Part shown: positions 42,846 through 51,236 of the stretch, piece by piece
Layout: each line of letters opens with the position of its first letter
Numbering within the stretch: position 1 is the first letter of the stretch
From: Duganella qianjiadongensis
GTDB taxonomy: Bacteria; Pseudomonadota; Gammaproteobacteria; Burkholderiales; Burkholderiaceae_D
Reading direction: 5' to 3'
Length of the DNA stretch: 64,000 nucleotides
Assembly: GCF_009857915.1 (NCBI RefSeq)
Contig: NZ_WWCM01000006.1
Location: 186,001 to 250,000 of the forward strand
Position numbers and translations under genes: made by a program
Notes under the pieces: model-generated
The model's input: only the letters and a program-made list of their open reading frames with translations
What the model was told of the DNA's origin: nothing
Database searches by the model: none

Positions 42846-44378
42846 ATGACCATGACTACGGATCATCACGAACACCCAGCGCTAGACGAAAACAAGATCA
42901 TCGCCGAGCGCCGCGCCAAGCTGGCCGCCATCCGCGAACAGGGCGTAGCCTTCCCGAACGACTTCAAACCGGAGCACAAGGCCGCCGATCTGCACATCCA
43001 GTATGGCGACAAGACCCGTGAAGAGCTGGAAGCCAATCCCGTCAACGTGGTGCTGGCAGGCCGTATGATGCTCAAGCGCGAAGCCGGTAAAAAAGCCGCT
43101 TTCGCCACCCTGCAGGATTCCTCGGGCGCGCGCGCCGATGGCCGCATCCAGATCTACGTTACGCTGGACCTGACCGGCGAAGCCGCCATGGCTGCCCTGC
43201 ACCACTACGATCTGGGCGATATCCTGGGCGTCACCGGCACCCTGTTCAAGACCAAAACCGACGAACTGACCATCAAGGTCAGCACGCTGCGCCTGATTAC
43301 CAAGTCGCTGCGTCCGCTGCCGGACAAATTCCACGGCCTGGCCGATCAGGAAACCAAATACCGCCAGCGCTATGTTGACCTGATCATGAACGAAGAGACG
43401 CGCCGCACCTTCAAGGCCCGTACTGCTGCCATCTCGTCGATGCGCCGTTTCATGGAAAAGAACGCCTTCATGGAAGTGGAAACGCCGATGCTGCACACCA
43501 TACCCGGTGGCGCTGCGGCCAAACCATTCATCACCCACCACAATGCGCTGGACATGCAGATGTTCCTGCGTATCGCGCCCGAACTGTACCTGAAACGTCT
43601 GGTCGTGGGCGGCTTCGACCGCGTGTTCGAGATCAACCGTAACTTCCGTAACGAAGGCGTGTCGATCCGTCACAATCCTGAATTCACCATGATGGAATTC
43701 TACGCGGCCTATACCGACTACAAGTGGATCATGGACTTCACGGAAGAAATCATCCGTCAGGCCGCCATCGATGCGCACGGCACCGCCACCCTGACCTACG
43801 GCGGCCGCGAGCTGGATCTGGCCAAGCCATTCCACCGCCTGACCATCGTCGAAGCTATCAACAAGTACGCGCCGGGCTACACCGCGGAACAGCTGACCGA
43901 CATGGCATTCCTGACCAAGGAGCTGGCCAAGTTCGGCGTCAAGCCGTTCGCCACTTCGGGTCTGGGTGCGCTGCAACTGGCCCTGTTCGAAGAAACCGCC
44001 GAAGCCCAGCTGTGGGAACCGACCTTCATCATCGACTATCCGGCCGAAGTGTCGCCGCTGGCACGTGCCTCGGATACGCAAGCGGGTATTACCGAGCGCT
44101 TCGAACTGTTCATGGTAGGCCGCGAAATCGCCAACGGCTTCTCCGAGCTCAATGACGCAGAAGACCAGTCGGCCCGCTTCCTGGCACAGGTAGCCGCCAA
44201 GGATGCCGGTGACGAAGAAGCCATGTTCTACGACGCCGACTACATCCGCGCACTGGAATACGGCATGCCGCCAGCCGGTGGCTGCGGTATCGGTATCGAC
44301 CGTCTGATGATGATCATCACCGATTCGCCTAACATCCGCGACGTGCTGCTGTTCCCGCACCTGCGCCGCGAAGAGTAA
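42846..44378 (+). CDS. lysS: Lysyl-tRNA synthetase, class II
   Basis: A 510-residue class II LysRS. The N-terminal anticodon-binding OB domain includes [18 protein letters not shown]. Motif 1 lies around [18 protein letters not shown], motif 2 is [19 protein letters not shown] and motif 3 is [12 protein letters not shown]. Length matches bacterial LysS. It is the last gene of the prfB operon and is followed by a strong terminator. The prfB-lysS neighbourhood is widely conserved. Confidence 0.97.
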   Translation: MTMTTDHHEHPALDENKIIAERRAKLAAIREQGVAFPNDFKPEHKAADLHIQYGDKTREELEANPVNVVLAGRMMLKREAGKKAAFATLQDSSGARADGRIQIYVTLDLTGEAAMAALHHYDLGDILGVTGTLFKTKTDELTIKVSTLRLITKSLRPLPDKFHGLADQETKYRQRYVDLIMNEETRRTFKARTAAISSMRRFMEKNAFMEVETPMLHTIPGGAAAKPFITHHNALDMQMFLRIAPELYLKRLVVGGFDRVFEINRNFRNEGVSIRHNPEFTMMEFYAAYTDYKWIMDFTEEIIRQAAIDAHGTATLTYGGRELDLAKPFHRLTIVEAINKYAPGYTAEQLTDMAFLTKELAKFGVKPFATSGLGALQLALFEETAEAQLWEPTFIIDYPAEVSPLARASDTQAGITERFELFMVGREIANGFSELNDAEDQSARFLAQVAAKDAGDEEAMFYDADYIRALEYGMPPAGGCGIGIDRLMMIITDSPNIRDVLLFPHLRREE

Positions 44379-44416
44379 GCGCTGTGGATAGCTGCTGACA
44401 GCTATCGATAGCATAA

Positions 44417-44441
44417 GGCCCGCAAACTGCGGGCCTTTTTT
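44417..44441 (+). terminator. Rho-independent terminator after lysS
   Basis: GGCCCGC-AAACT-GCGGGCC (44417-44435) is followed by six T. Confidence 0.95.
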
Positions 44442-44461
44442 ATACCTCGGTGCAGAACAGC

Positions 44462-45253
44462 TTATACCAGCATGCCGCCCGAAGCTTCGATGCGCTGCGC
44501 GTTGATCCAGCCGCTGCGCTGGTCCAGCAGACTGGCCACCGCACCGCCGATATCGTCCGCCTCACCCACCCGGCCCAGCGCCGTGGCCGCCGCCACATGG
44601 GCATTGATCTGCGGGTTATCGCGCACCACGCCGCCGCCGAAATCGGTCGCTATCGCGCCCGGCGCTAGCGTGTTGACGCGGATGCCGCGCCCGCCCAGTT
44701 CCTTGGCCAGATAACGGGTCAGCACTTCCACGCCGCCCTTCATGATCGCGTACACGGCCTTGCCGGGGAAGGAGAACCGTGCCAGCCCGCTGGAGACGTT
44801 CAGTATCTGGCCACCATCGGCCAGCAGCGGCAGCAGCGACTGGGTCAGGAAGAACACCCCTTTCAGGTGCACGTTCATCATCTCGTCGAACTGCTGCTCA
44901 GTGGTGTCGGCAAACGACACATCGGCGCCGTTACCAGCATTATTGACCAGCGCATCAAACTGCGTCCGACCAAATTCACTCGCCAGAACGGCAGCGAAAC
45001 GGCTGCGGAAATCGGCAAAGCCAGCCACCTCGCCACTGTCGAGCGCCAGTGCCGCGCCTTTGCGGCCCAGCGCGCGTACTTCGGCCAGCGTGGCCTCGGC
45101 CGCGTCGGCGCGCTCCTTGTAGGTGATGACGACATCCCAGCCGGCGCGGGCCAGATGAATCGCGGCGGAGCGGCCCAGGCCGCGGCTACCGCCCGTGATC
45201 AGTGCCAGACGGCCTTGGCTTGCCTGGGTATTGCTGCTTGCTGCATTGCTCAT
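44462..45253 (-). CDS. Short-chain dehydrogenase/reductase
   Basis: A 263-residue SDR oxidoreductase. The dinucleotide-binding motif is TGGSRGLG, NNAG is present in LVNNAGNG, and the catalytic Ser-Tyr-Lys is in NVSSGL and YAIMKGG. NTLAPGAIATDF completes the family pattern. Substrate is unknown. It is divergent from a LysR regulator, which probably controls it. Confidence 0.92.
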   Translation of the reverse strand: MSNAASSNTQASQGRLALITGGSRGLGRSAAIHLARAGWDVVITYKERADAAEATLAEVRALGRKGAALALDSGEVAGFADFRSRFAAVLASEFGRTQFDALVNNAGNGADVSFADTTEQQFDEMMNVHLKGVFFLTQSLLPLLADGGQILNVSSGLARFSFPGKAVYAIMKGGVEVLTRYLAKELGGRGIRVNTLAPGAIATDFGGGVVRDNPQINAHVAAATALGRVGEADDIGGAVASLLDQRSGWINAQRIEASGGMLV

Positions 45254-45314
45254 ATCAGACTCCTATCTTGTTGCTGCTCGCCCAGTGGAACAGCTCGAAT
45301 AGAGTGTAAATCCG

Positions 45315-45320
45315 TATAAT
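45315..45320 (+). promoter_or_regulatory. Candidate -10 element of the lysR-type gene
   Basis: A perfect TATAAT. It implies a transcription start at about 45327, which argues for translation from the ATG at 45362 rather than from the frame's earlier ATG at 45323. Confidence 0.5.
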
Positions 45321-45361
45321 GAATGGATAAACTAGGCAAATCCGACATCACTATTCAAAAA

Positions 45362-46264
45362 ATGAAACCAATCCAGACAGAAGACCTGCGTATTTTTAGC
45401 TGGGTGGCCCGCCTTGGCAGCTTTAGCCGCACCGCCGACCAGCTCCAGCTGCCGCGCGCCACCATCTCCAACGCCGTCCAGCGGCTGGAAGAGCAGCTTG
45501 GCGCGCGCCTGCTGCAACGGACCACACGGCGCGTACAGATCACGCGCGAAGGCAGCGACCTGCTGGAACGCTGCGACCGTTTGCTGGATGAGCTCGACGA
45601 GATCAGCGCCCTGTTCCGCCAGGGCGACCAGCTGACAGGCCGCATCCGCGCCGATATGCCGCTAGGCTTGGCGGCGCAGGTCAGCGCCCATCTGGCCGGA
45701 TTTCTGGCCGCCCATCCGCGCCTGCAGGTAGACCTGTTCAGCACCGACCGCCGCGTGGACCTGCTCGGCGAAGGCTTCGATCTGGTCGTGCGGGTGGGCG
45801 CAGTAGTGGATCAGTCGCTGGTGGCGCGACCGCTGCCAGCGCTGGAATTGCTGAACGTGGCCAGCCCCGCCTATCTGGCGCGCTATGGCAGGCCGGCGGC
45901 ACTGGACGATCTGGCGCAGCACTGGCTGGTCAACTACCAGCCCAATCCCGCCAGCCAGCCATCGGGCTTCGAATATTTTGATACGGGCAGCAATCAGACG
46001 CGCTACCTCGCCATGGGCCACAAGGTCAGCGTCAACAACAGTCTGGCGTACAGCGCGGCCTGCCGTGGCGGGCTGGGCATCGCCCAGTTGCCGCAATCGG
46101 CAGCGCAGGCCGACATCCAGGCCGGCACGCTGGTCGAGCTGCTGCCCGATTATCGGCCTGCCCCCATGCCCAGTCATATCCTGTTCCCGCACCGGCGCAA
46201 TATCCCCAAGCGCGTGCGCGTGTTTGCCGACTGGCTGGCGGAAATGGTACAGACCATGCGATAA
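45362..46264 (+). CDS. LysR-family transcriptional regulator
   Basis: A 300-residue LysR-type regulator. The N-terminal winged HTH is FSWVARLGSFSRTADQLQLPRA followed by ISNAVQRLEEQLGARLLQR. The C-terminal effector domain has MPLGLAAQVSAHLAGFLAAH and GFDLVVRVGAV. It is divergent from the SDR gene with 108 bases between the starts, the classical LysR-target layout. I prefer the ATG at 45362 because a TATAAT at 45315-45320 makes the earlier ATG untranscribed, although no clear Shine-Dalgarno precedes it. Confidence 0.9.
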   Translation: MKPIQTEDLRIFSWVARLGSFSRTADQLQLPRATISNAVQRLEEQLGARLLQRTTRRVQITREGSDLLERCDRLLDELDEISALFRQGDQLTGRIRADMPLGLAAQVSAHLAGFLAAHPRLQVDLFSTDRRVDLLGEGFDLVVRVGAVVDQSLVARPLPALELLNVASPAYLARYGRPAALDDLAQHWLVNYQPNPASQPSGFEYFDTGSNQTRYLAMGHKVSVNNSLAYSAACRGGLGIAQLPQSAAQADIQAGTLVELLPDYRPAPMPSHILFPHRRNIPKRVRVFADWLAEMVQTMR

Positions 46265-46297
46265 ACCCCGCCTGCTGGCTGGCAGCAGGCGGGGTTT
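46263..46297. terminator. Bidirectional terminator between lysR and ppnN
   Basis: A perfect 15-base stem, AAACCCCGCCTGCTG with CAGCAGGCGGGGTTT, around GCTGG. T/A ends on both sides make it suitable for both convergent genes. Confidence 0.85.
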
Positions 46298-46321
46298 CGC
46301 TGAACTACGACGCGATCAGGC

Positions 46322-47692
46322 TTACTGGATCACACGGTAGCAAGGCGTGTAGTGTTTACCGGCCAGTTTCATGCGATGCTGGGCGACGAACGAGGCCAGC
46401 AGCGCATCCATAGGCCCCATGATTTCCTTGTCGCCGTGGATTTCGAACAGGCCGTGCTGCTCCACCGCGCGGATGCCCTCATCCTTCACATTGCCCGCCA
46501 CCACACCGGAGAAGGCGCGGCGCAGATTGGCCGCCAGCAAGTGCACCGGCTGCTGCTTGTGCAGACTCAGTTTGCGCATATTTTCGTGGGTAGGCGCAAA
46601 CGGACGCTGGAACTCGTGATCGATTTTCAGCCCCCAGTTGAAGTAATAGGCATCGCTGCGCGACTTGCGGTATTCGCGCACTTCCTTGATCCCGTTCTGC
46701 ATTTCGCGCGCCACCAGTTCCGGATCATCGATGATGATCTTGTAGCGCTGCTGCGCCTCGGGGCCCAGCGTGTCGTGGATGAACTGGTTAATCTGCACGA
46801 AGTACTCGCGCGAGGTTTCCGGACCTGTGAAAATCAGCGGGAACGGAATCCCTGCATTATCCGGATGCAGCAGGATGCCCAGGATGTACAGTATCTCTTC
46901 TGCCGTACCGGCGCCGCCGGGGAATACCACGATGCCATGGCCTGTGCGCACAAACGCTTCCAATCGCTTCTCGATATCGGGCATGATCACCAGTTCGTTG
47001 ACGATGGGATTAGGCGATTCCGCCGCAATGATGCCCGGCTCGGTAATGCCCAGATAACGGCCAGTGGTAAAACGCTGCTTGGCGTGGCCGATAGTCGCGC
47101 CCTTCATCGGGCCTTTCATGGCGCCCGGGCCGCAGCCAGTGCAGATGTCCAGATCGCGCAGGCCCATCTGGTAGCCCACTTCCTTGGAATAGGTGTATTC
47201 GGCGCGGTTGATCGAGTGGCCGCCCCAGCACACCACCAGCTTGGGGTTGAGCATAGGCTTGAGCACATCGGCATTGCGCAGAATATGGAAGACGGCGTCG
47301 GTAATGCCTTCCGTGCTTTCGACGTCGAATTTAGGGTTATCGCTAATCTCGCTGCTGACAAACACGATATCGCGCAGCACGGCAAACAGGTGCTCGTGTA
47401 TGCCCTTGATCATTTTTCCGTCCACAAAAGCGATGCCGGGCGCGCCTTTGATATCGAGCTTGATGCCGCGTTCGCGCTGCAGAATGCTGATATCGAACGA
47501 CTCGTAGCGTTCCAGCAGTTCCTTGCCATCGTCGATGGTGCTGCCGCAGTTGAGCACGGCCAGCGAGCAGCGGCGCAGAGTGTTATACAGGCCGCCCTGG
47601 CTGGTATCGAGCAGTTTGGCCACTTCCGCCTTGGACAGCACTTCCAGATGTCCTTCCGGCGAAATCAGGGTATCGACAACGTCATGTTCCAT
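46322..47692 (-). CDS. ppnN: Nucleotide 5'-monophosphate nucleosidase PpnN
   Basis: A protein of about 456 residues matching E. coli PpnN (YgdH), which splits purine and pyrimidine nucleoside monophosphates into base and ribose 5-phosphate and is stimulated by (p)ppGpp. The LOG-type motif is FPGGAGTAEEILYILGIL, with VVCWGGHSIN, CTGCGPGAMKGPMKGA and FVAQHRMKL also conserved. I choose the ATG at 47692 with AAGGA 11 bases upstream; a TTG seven codons earlier also keeps the frame open. It ends before a shared terminator with lysR. Confidence 0.94.
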   Translation of the reverse strand: MEHDVVDTLISPEGHLEVLSKAEVAKLLDTSQGGLYNTLRRCSLAVLNCGSTIDDGKELLERYESFDISILQRERGIKLDIKGAPGIAFVDGKMIKGIHEHLFAVLRDIVFVSSEISDNPKFDVESTEGITDAVFHILRNADVLKPMLNPKLVVCWGGHSINRAEYTYSKEVGYQMGLRDLDICTGCGPGAMKGPMKGATIGHAKQRFTTGRYLGITEPGIIAAESPNPIVNELVIMPDIEKRLEAFVRTGHGIVVFPGGAGTAEEILYILGILLHPDNAGIPFPLIFTGPETSREYFVQINQFIHDTLGPEAQQRYKIIIDDPELVAREMQNGIKEVREYRKSRSDAYYFNWGLKIDHEFQRPFAPTHENMRKLSLHKQQPVHLLAANLRRAFSGVVAGNVKDEGIRAVEQHGLFEIHGDKEIMGPMDALLASFVAQHRMKLAGKHYTPCYRVIQ

Positions 47693-47949
47693 GATGCGTA
47701 AATCCTTATTCAATTTCGATGCACGGCACTATGTACCGCGCCCTCAATATACGACAAACGGCTGCTCCGTGGGAGCCGGAATGTGTATATCTGCCATGCT
47801 TAATTTAATAGCACAAATGCCACAACCTTGAGAAGCGAGCATCAAATTGTTCGTGGACTGCGATTTGTAGATTAAAATGGCGCCCAATTTGTCTCCCCAC
47901 AAGGGAGTCCGAGAGACTTTTTTCGATCATAAAAAATAGGAGAAGCCGC

Positions 47950-49449
47950 ATGAGCGGTGCGACCACCATCAATACGGAAGCGAAGATTCCCGAGTTCAAA
48001 CAGATCATGGGCCACCCCGCCCCGCTCTGGATGCTGTTCATGACCGAGTTCTGGGAGCGTTTTGCCTTCTACGGCATACGCTGGGCCCTGGTGCTCTACG
48101 TTGTGGCCCAGTTCTACAGTGGCGACCCAACCGGCGAATCTGCCGCCAATCTGGTGTACGGCTCCTATCTGGCACTGGTCTATGCTGCTGCGCTGTTCGG
48201 CGGCTACGTAGCAGACCGCGTGCTGGGCTATCAGCGTTCGATTCTGGTCGGCGCCTCCTTCATGGCTGCTGGCCTGTTCATGATTGCCTTCCCCGACCAG
48301 ACCGTGTTCAAGTTCGGTCTGGCCACCATCATCGTCGGCAACGGCATGTTCAAGCCCAACATCTCGACCATGGTCGGCAAGCTGTATGGCACTACCGATC
48401 CGCGCCGCGATTCCGGCTTCACCATTTTCTACATGGGCATCAACTCGGGCGCGCTGGTCGCTCCTGTGCTGACCGAATGGCTGGCTTCGGCCGTCTTCGG
48501 CAACCACGGCATGCCTGCCTATAAAGTAGTGTTCATGTCCGCTGGCGTCGGCATGCTGGTCAGCCTGGTGTGGTTCTTCATCGGCCGCGCCCAGCTCAAA
48601 GGCATAGGCGCACCGGACGAAAGCAATGCCGATCCTAAACGCATGGTGTACGTGGTACTGGGCTCGCTGTGCGTGATTCCGGTGGTGTACTTCCTGCTGG
48701 CCGCTGGCGCCAACAACCTGCAGATCGTGCTGTCCGGCCTGTTCATTCTGCTGTCCGTGATGCTGCTGGTGGAAGGCATCCGCAACGGCAAGGTAGCGCG
48801 CGACAAAGTGATCGCCATGCTGCTGATCTTCTTCTTCAACATCATGTTCTGGATGTTCTTCGAACAGGCCGGCAGCTCGTTCACCTTCCTGGCCGATAAG
48901 ATCGTTGACCGCGTGATGTTCAACTGGACCTTCCCGGTAGCCTGGTTCCAGACCGTGAACTCGCTGGCCATCATCACCTGCGCACCGATTATCGCGTTTA
49001 TCTGGGTAGCCATGCGCAACGCCAATCCTTCGATCCCGCGTAAATTCGGTATCGGCCTGCTGTTCAACGGCGCCGCTTTCGGTCTGCTGATGTATGCGCT
49101 GTCGATGCTGGTCAATATCGATAACAAGATCCCGTTCTGGACCCTGTTCATGGTCTACGTGCTGCAATCGATCGGTGAGCTGTGCCTGTCGCCTATCGGC
49201 CTGTCAATGGTCACCAAGCTGGCACCTACCCGTCTGGTTGGTCTGGGCATGGGCGGCTGGTTCCTCTCCACCGGTATCGGCAACAACCTGTCCGGCATCT
49301 TCGCCTCCGTGGTCAGCGGCGAAGCCGGCATGTCGGTCACTTCGGCACTGAGCGGCTACACCTTCGGCTTCTACTCGCTGATGGCGGGCGGCGTGCTGCT
49401 GTTCCTGATCGCACCGCTGATCCAGAAACTGATGCATGGCGTGAAATAA
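47950..49449 (+). CDS. POT/PTR-family peptide transporter
   Basis: A 499-residue proton-coupled di-/tripeptide transporter with about 12-14 membrane segments. The POT signature ExxERF is in TEFWERFAFYGIRWALVLY. FGGYVADRVLGYQRSI and FTIFYMGINSGALVAP are also conserved. AGGAG precedes the ATG with a good spacing. It is transcribed alone; the roughly 250 bases upstream contain no gene, and a TAAAAT at 47873-47878 could be its -10. Confidence 0.94.
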   Translation: MSGATTINTEAKIPEFKQIMGHPAPLWMLFMTEFWERFAFYGIRWALVLYVVAQFYSGDPTGESAANLVYGSYLALVYAAALFGGYVADRVLGYQRSILVGASFMAAGLFMIAFPDQTVFKFGLATIIVGNGMFKPNISTMVGKLYGTTDPRRDSGFTIFYMGINSGALVAPVLTEWLASAVFGNHGMPAYKVVFMSAGVGMLVSLVWFFIGRAQLKGIGAPDESNADPKRMVYVVLGSLCVIPVVYFLLAAGANNLQIVLSGLFILLSVMLLVEGIRNGKVARDKVIAMLLIFFFNIMFWMFFEQAGSSFTFLADKIVDRVMFNWTFPVAWFQTVNSLAIITCAPIIAFIWVAMRNANPSIPRKFGIGLLFNGAAFGLLMYALSMLVNIDNKIPFWTLFMVYVLQSIGELCLSPIGLSMVTKLAPTRLVGLGMGGWFLSTGIGNNLSGIFASVVSGEAGMSVTSALSGYTFGFYSLMAGGVLLFLIAPLIQKLMHGVK

Positions 49450-49457
49450 ATCCGCAG

Positions 49458-49481
49458 GCGCTGCCGCTTTGGCGGCAGCGC
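49458..49481 (+). terminator. Hairpin after the peptide transporter gene
   Basis: GCGCTGCCGC (49458-49467) pairs with GCGGCAGCGC (49472-49481). It lies 8 bases after the stop codon. No T-run follows directly, so it is a weaker terminator call. Confidence 0.5.
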
Positions 49482-49484
49482 AAT

Positions 49485-49520
49485 AAAAACGGCGCCTGAT
49501 CCGCAAGGACAGGCGCCGTT
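49485..49520 (-). terminator. Rho-independent terminator of glpD
   Basis: Read leftward, AACGGCGCCTG pairs with CAGGCGCCGTT and is followed by TTTTTATTG. It sits 32 bases after the glpD stop. Confidence 0.88.
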
Positions 49521-49551
49521 CTGTTTGGCGCGGGCGCAGACCCGCTACCGC

Positions 49552-51087
49552 CTATTTACACTGTACCGGATGGGCCAGCAGCCAGTCCTGCAGGCGTTGC
49601 GCCGCGTCCGTCGGCAGGTGCAGCGCCAGTTTGGAGCGGCGCCACAGAATATCCTGCGCCGTGCGGGCCCATTCATAGCGACGCAGATATTCCACTTCTA
49701 CTGCGTACAGGCCCGGCAGAATTTCCTCGCCCATCTGTTCCAGCGCCGTCTTTTGCGCCAGCAGAGTGTGCGTGCGGGTGCCGTAAGCGCGCGCGTAGCG
49801 GGCCACCAGCAAAGGCGGTAGCCACGCGTACTGATTCTGTAAGCTGCGCACCCAGCCATCGAACTCCAGCACCGAACGGTTCTGCGGTCTGGCACCAAAC
49901 AGGTCGCCACCGGGCAGGCAGGCATCGTGCGTCCAAGCGCCATGGCGATTGCCCAGCGCTTTGGCCACCTGATCGACGGCGTCTTCGGCCAGCTTGCGGT
50001 AGGTAGTGATTTTGCCGCCGAATACACTGAGCAGCGGCGCACCATCGGCATCCACTTCCAGCCGGTAGTCACGCGTGACAGCTTTGGCGTCGGCACCATC
50101 CTCCACCAGCGGACGTACCCCGGAATAGGTAGCCACCACATCGGCCGGCTGCACGGGACGGACAAAATACTCGCTGGCCAGCTTGCAAAGATAATCGATT
50201 TCCTCGGGACTGATCGTCACCTGATCGGCATCGCCGTGGTAATCAAGGTCGGTGGTGCCGATCAGCGTAAACTCGCGCTCATACGGAATCGCAAACACGA
50301 TACGGCCATCCCGGTGCTGGAAGATATAGGCATGTTCGTGTTCGAAGATACGGCGCACGATGATATGGCTGCCTTTAATCAGGCGCAGATGGCCGCCGCC
50401 CTCTTTGGGCACCGCCGCATGCAGCACCTGCGCGGTCCACGGACCGGCGGCATTGACCACGAACCGTGCGTTCACCCGTACATCGCCACAGCCCTGCTTG
50501 TGCAGGTCGGCCTGCCAGCCGGTGCCCTGACGCTGCAGGCGGCTGCACAGGGTCTGGGTCAGGATGATGGCGCCCTTCTCTTCCGCATCCATCGCGTTAA
50601 GCACCACCAGCCGGGCATCGTCCACCCAGCCATCGGAATAGATGTAACCGCAACGGAATTCGGCTTTCAGCGGCTGGCCGGCCGGATGGCAGCGCAGATT
50701 GATGGCCGAGGATGCCGGCAGCAGCTCGCGCTTGGCCAGCAGATCATAGAGTTTGAGCCCTGCCCGTATCATCCAGCTAGGTCGCAGGCCTGCCGCATGG
50801 GGCATCACGAAACGCAGCGGCCACATGATGTGGGGCGCGGCGCGCAGCAGCACTTCGCGCTCGATCAGCGCCTTGCGCACCAGATTGAACTCGTAATATT
50901 CCAGGTAACGCAGCCCGCCGTGTATCAGCTTGGACGAGGCGGACGAAGTATGGGAGGCCAGATCGTCTTTTTCGCACAGCACCACCGATAGACCACGACC
51001 GGCCGCGTCGCGCGCGATGCCAACCCCATTGATGCCGCCTCCGACTATCAATAGATCGCAATCGAGAGTGTGCTGCGGTTCCGCCAT
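49552..51087 (-). CDS. glpD: Aerobic glycerol-3-phosphate dehydrogenase
   Basis: A 511-residue FAD-dependent membrane-associated enzyme oxidising glycerol 3-phosphate to dihydroxyacetone phosphate and feeding electrons to quinone. The FAD-binding motif is LLIVGGGINGVGIARDAAGRG, followed by SSKLIHGGLRYLEYYEF. IGTTDLDYHGD and FGGKITTYRKLAEDA are typical of GlpD. GGGGAAG precedes the ATG. It is divergent from the PBP1A gene; no other glp genes are visible. Confidence 0.96.
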   Translation of the reverse strand: MAEPQHTLDCDLLIVGGGINGVGIARDAAGRGLSVVLCEKDDLASHTSSASSKLIHGGLRYLEYYEFNLVRKALIEREVLLRAAPHIMWPLRFVMPHAAGLRPSWMIRAGLKLYDLLAKRELLPASSAINLRCHPAGQPLKAEFRCGYIYSDGWVDDARLVVLNAMDAEEKGAIILTQTLCSRLQRQGTGWQADLHKQGCGDVRVNARFVVNAAGPWTAQVLHAAVPKEGGGHLRLIKGSHIIVRRIFEHEHAYIFQHRDGRIVFAIPYEREFTLIGTTDLDYHGDADQVTISPEEIDYLCKLASEYFVRPVQPADVVATYSGVRPLVEDGADAKAVTRDYRLEVDADGAPLLSVFGGKITTYRKLAEDAVDQVAKALGNRHGAWTHDACLPGGDLFGARPQNRSVLEFDGWVRSLQNQYAWLPPLLVARYARAYGTRTHTLLAQKTALEQMGEEILPGLYAVEVEYLRRYEWARTAQDILWRRSKLALHLPTDAAQRLQDWLLAHPVQCK

Positions 51088-51219
51088 GTCTTCCCCGATG
51101 ATACGTTTAAGCTCGAATAGTGCTACGTTACGTCAATTCTTGCTGCCATCATAGACTGCGGCCCTCTAATTTGCAAAAATCGCCATTTTCCTATTCCCGA
51201 TGGCGCACACCCTTTAGTC

Positions 51220-51225
51220 TATAAT
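51220..51225 (+). promoter_or_regulatory. Candidate -10 element of the PBP1A gene
   Basis: TATAAT lies 12 bases before the first ATG of the gene, predicting a very short or absent leader if that ATG is used. Confidence 0.45.
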
Positions 51226-51236
51226 CGCGCCTACCG

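Noticed and set aside
42882..44414. A 510-codon minus-strand frame over lysS
   Set aside because: Antisense shadow of lysS.
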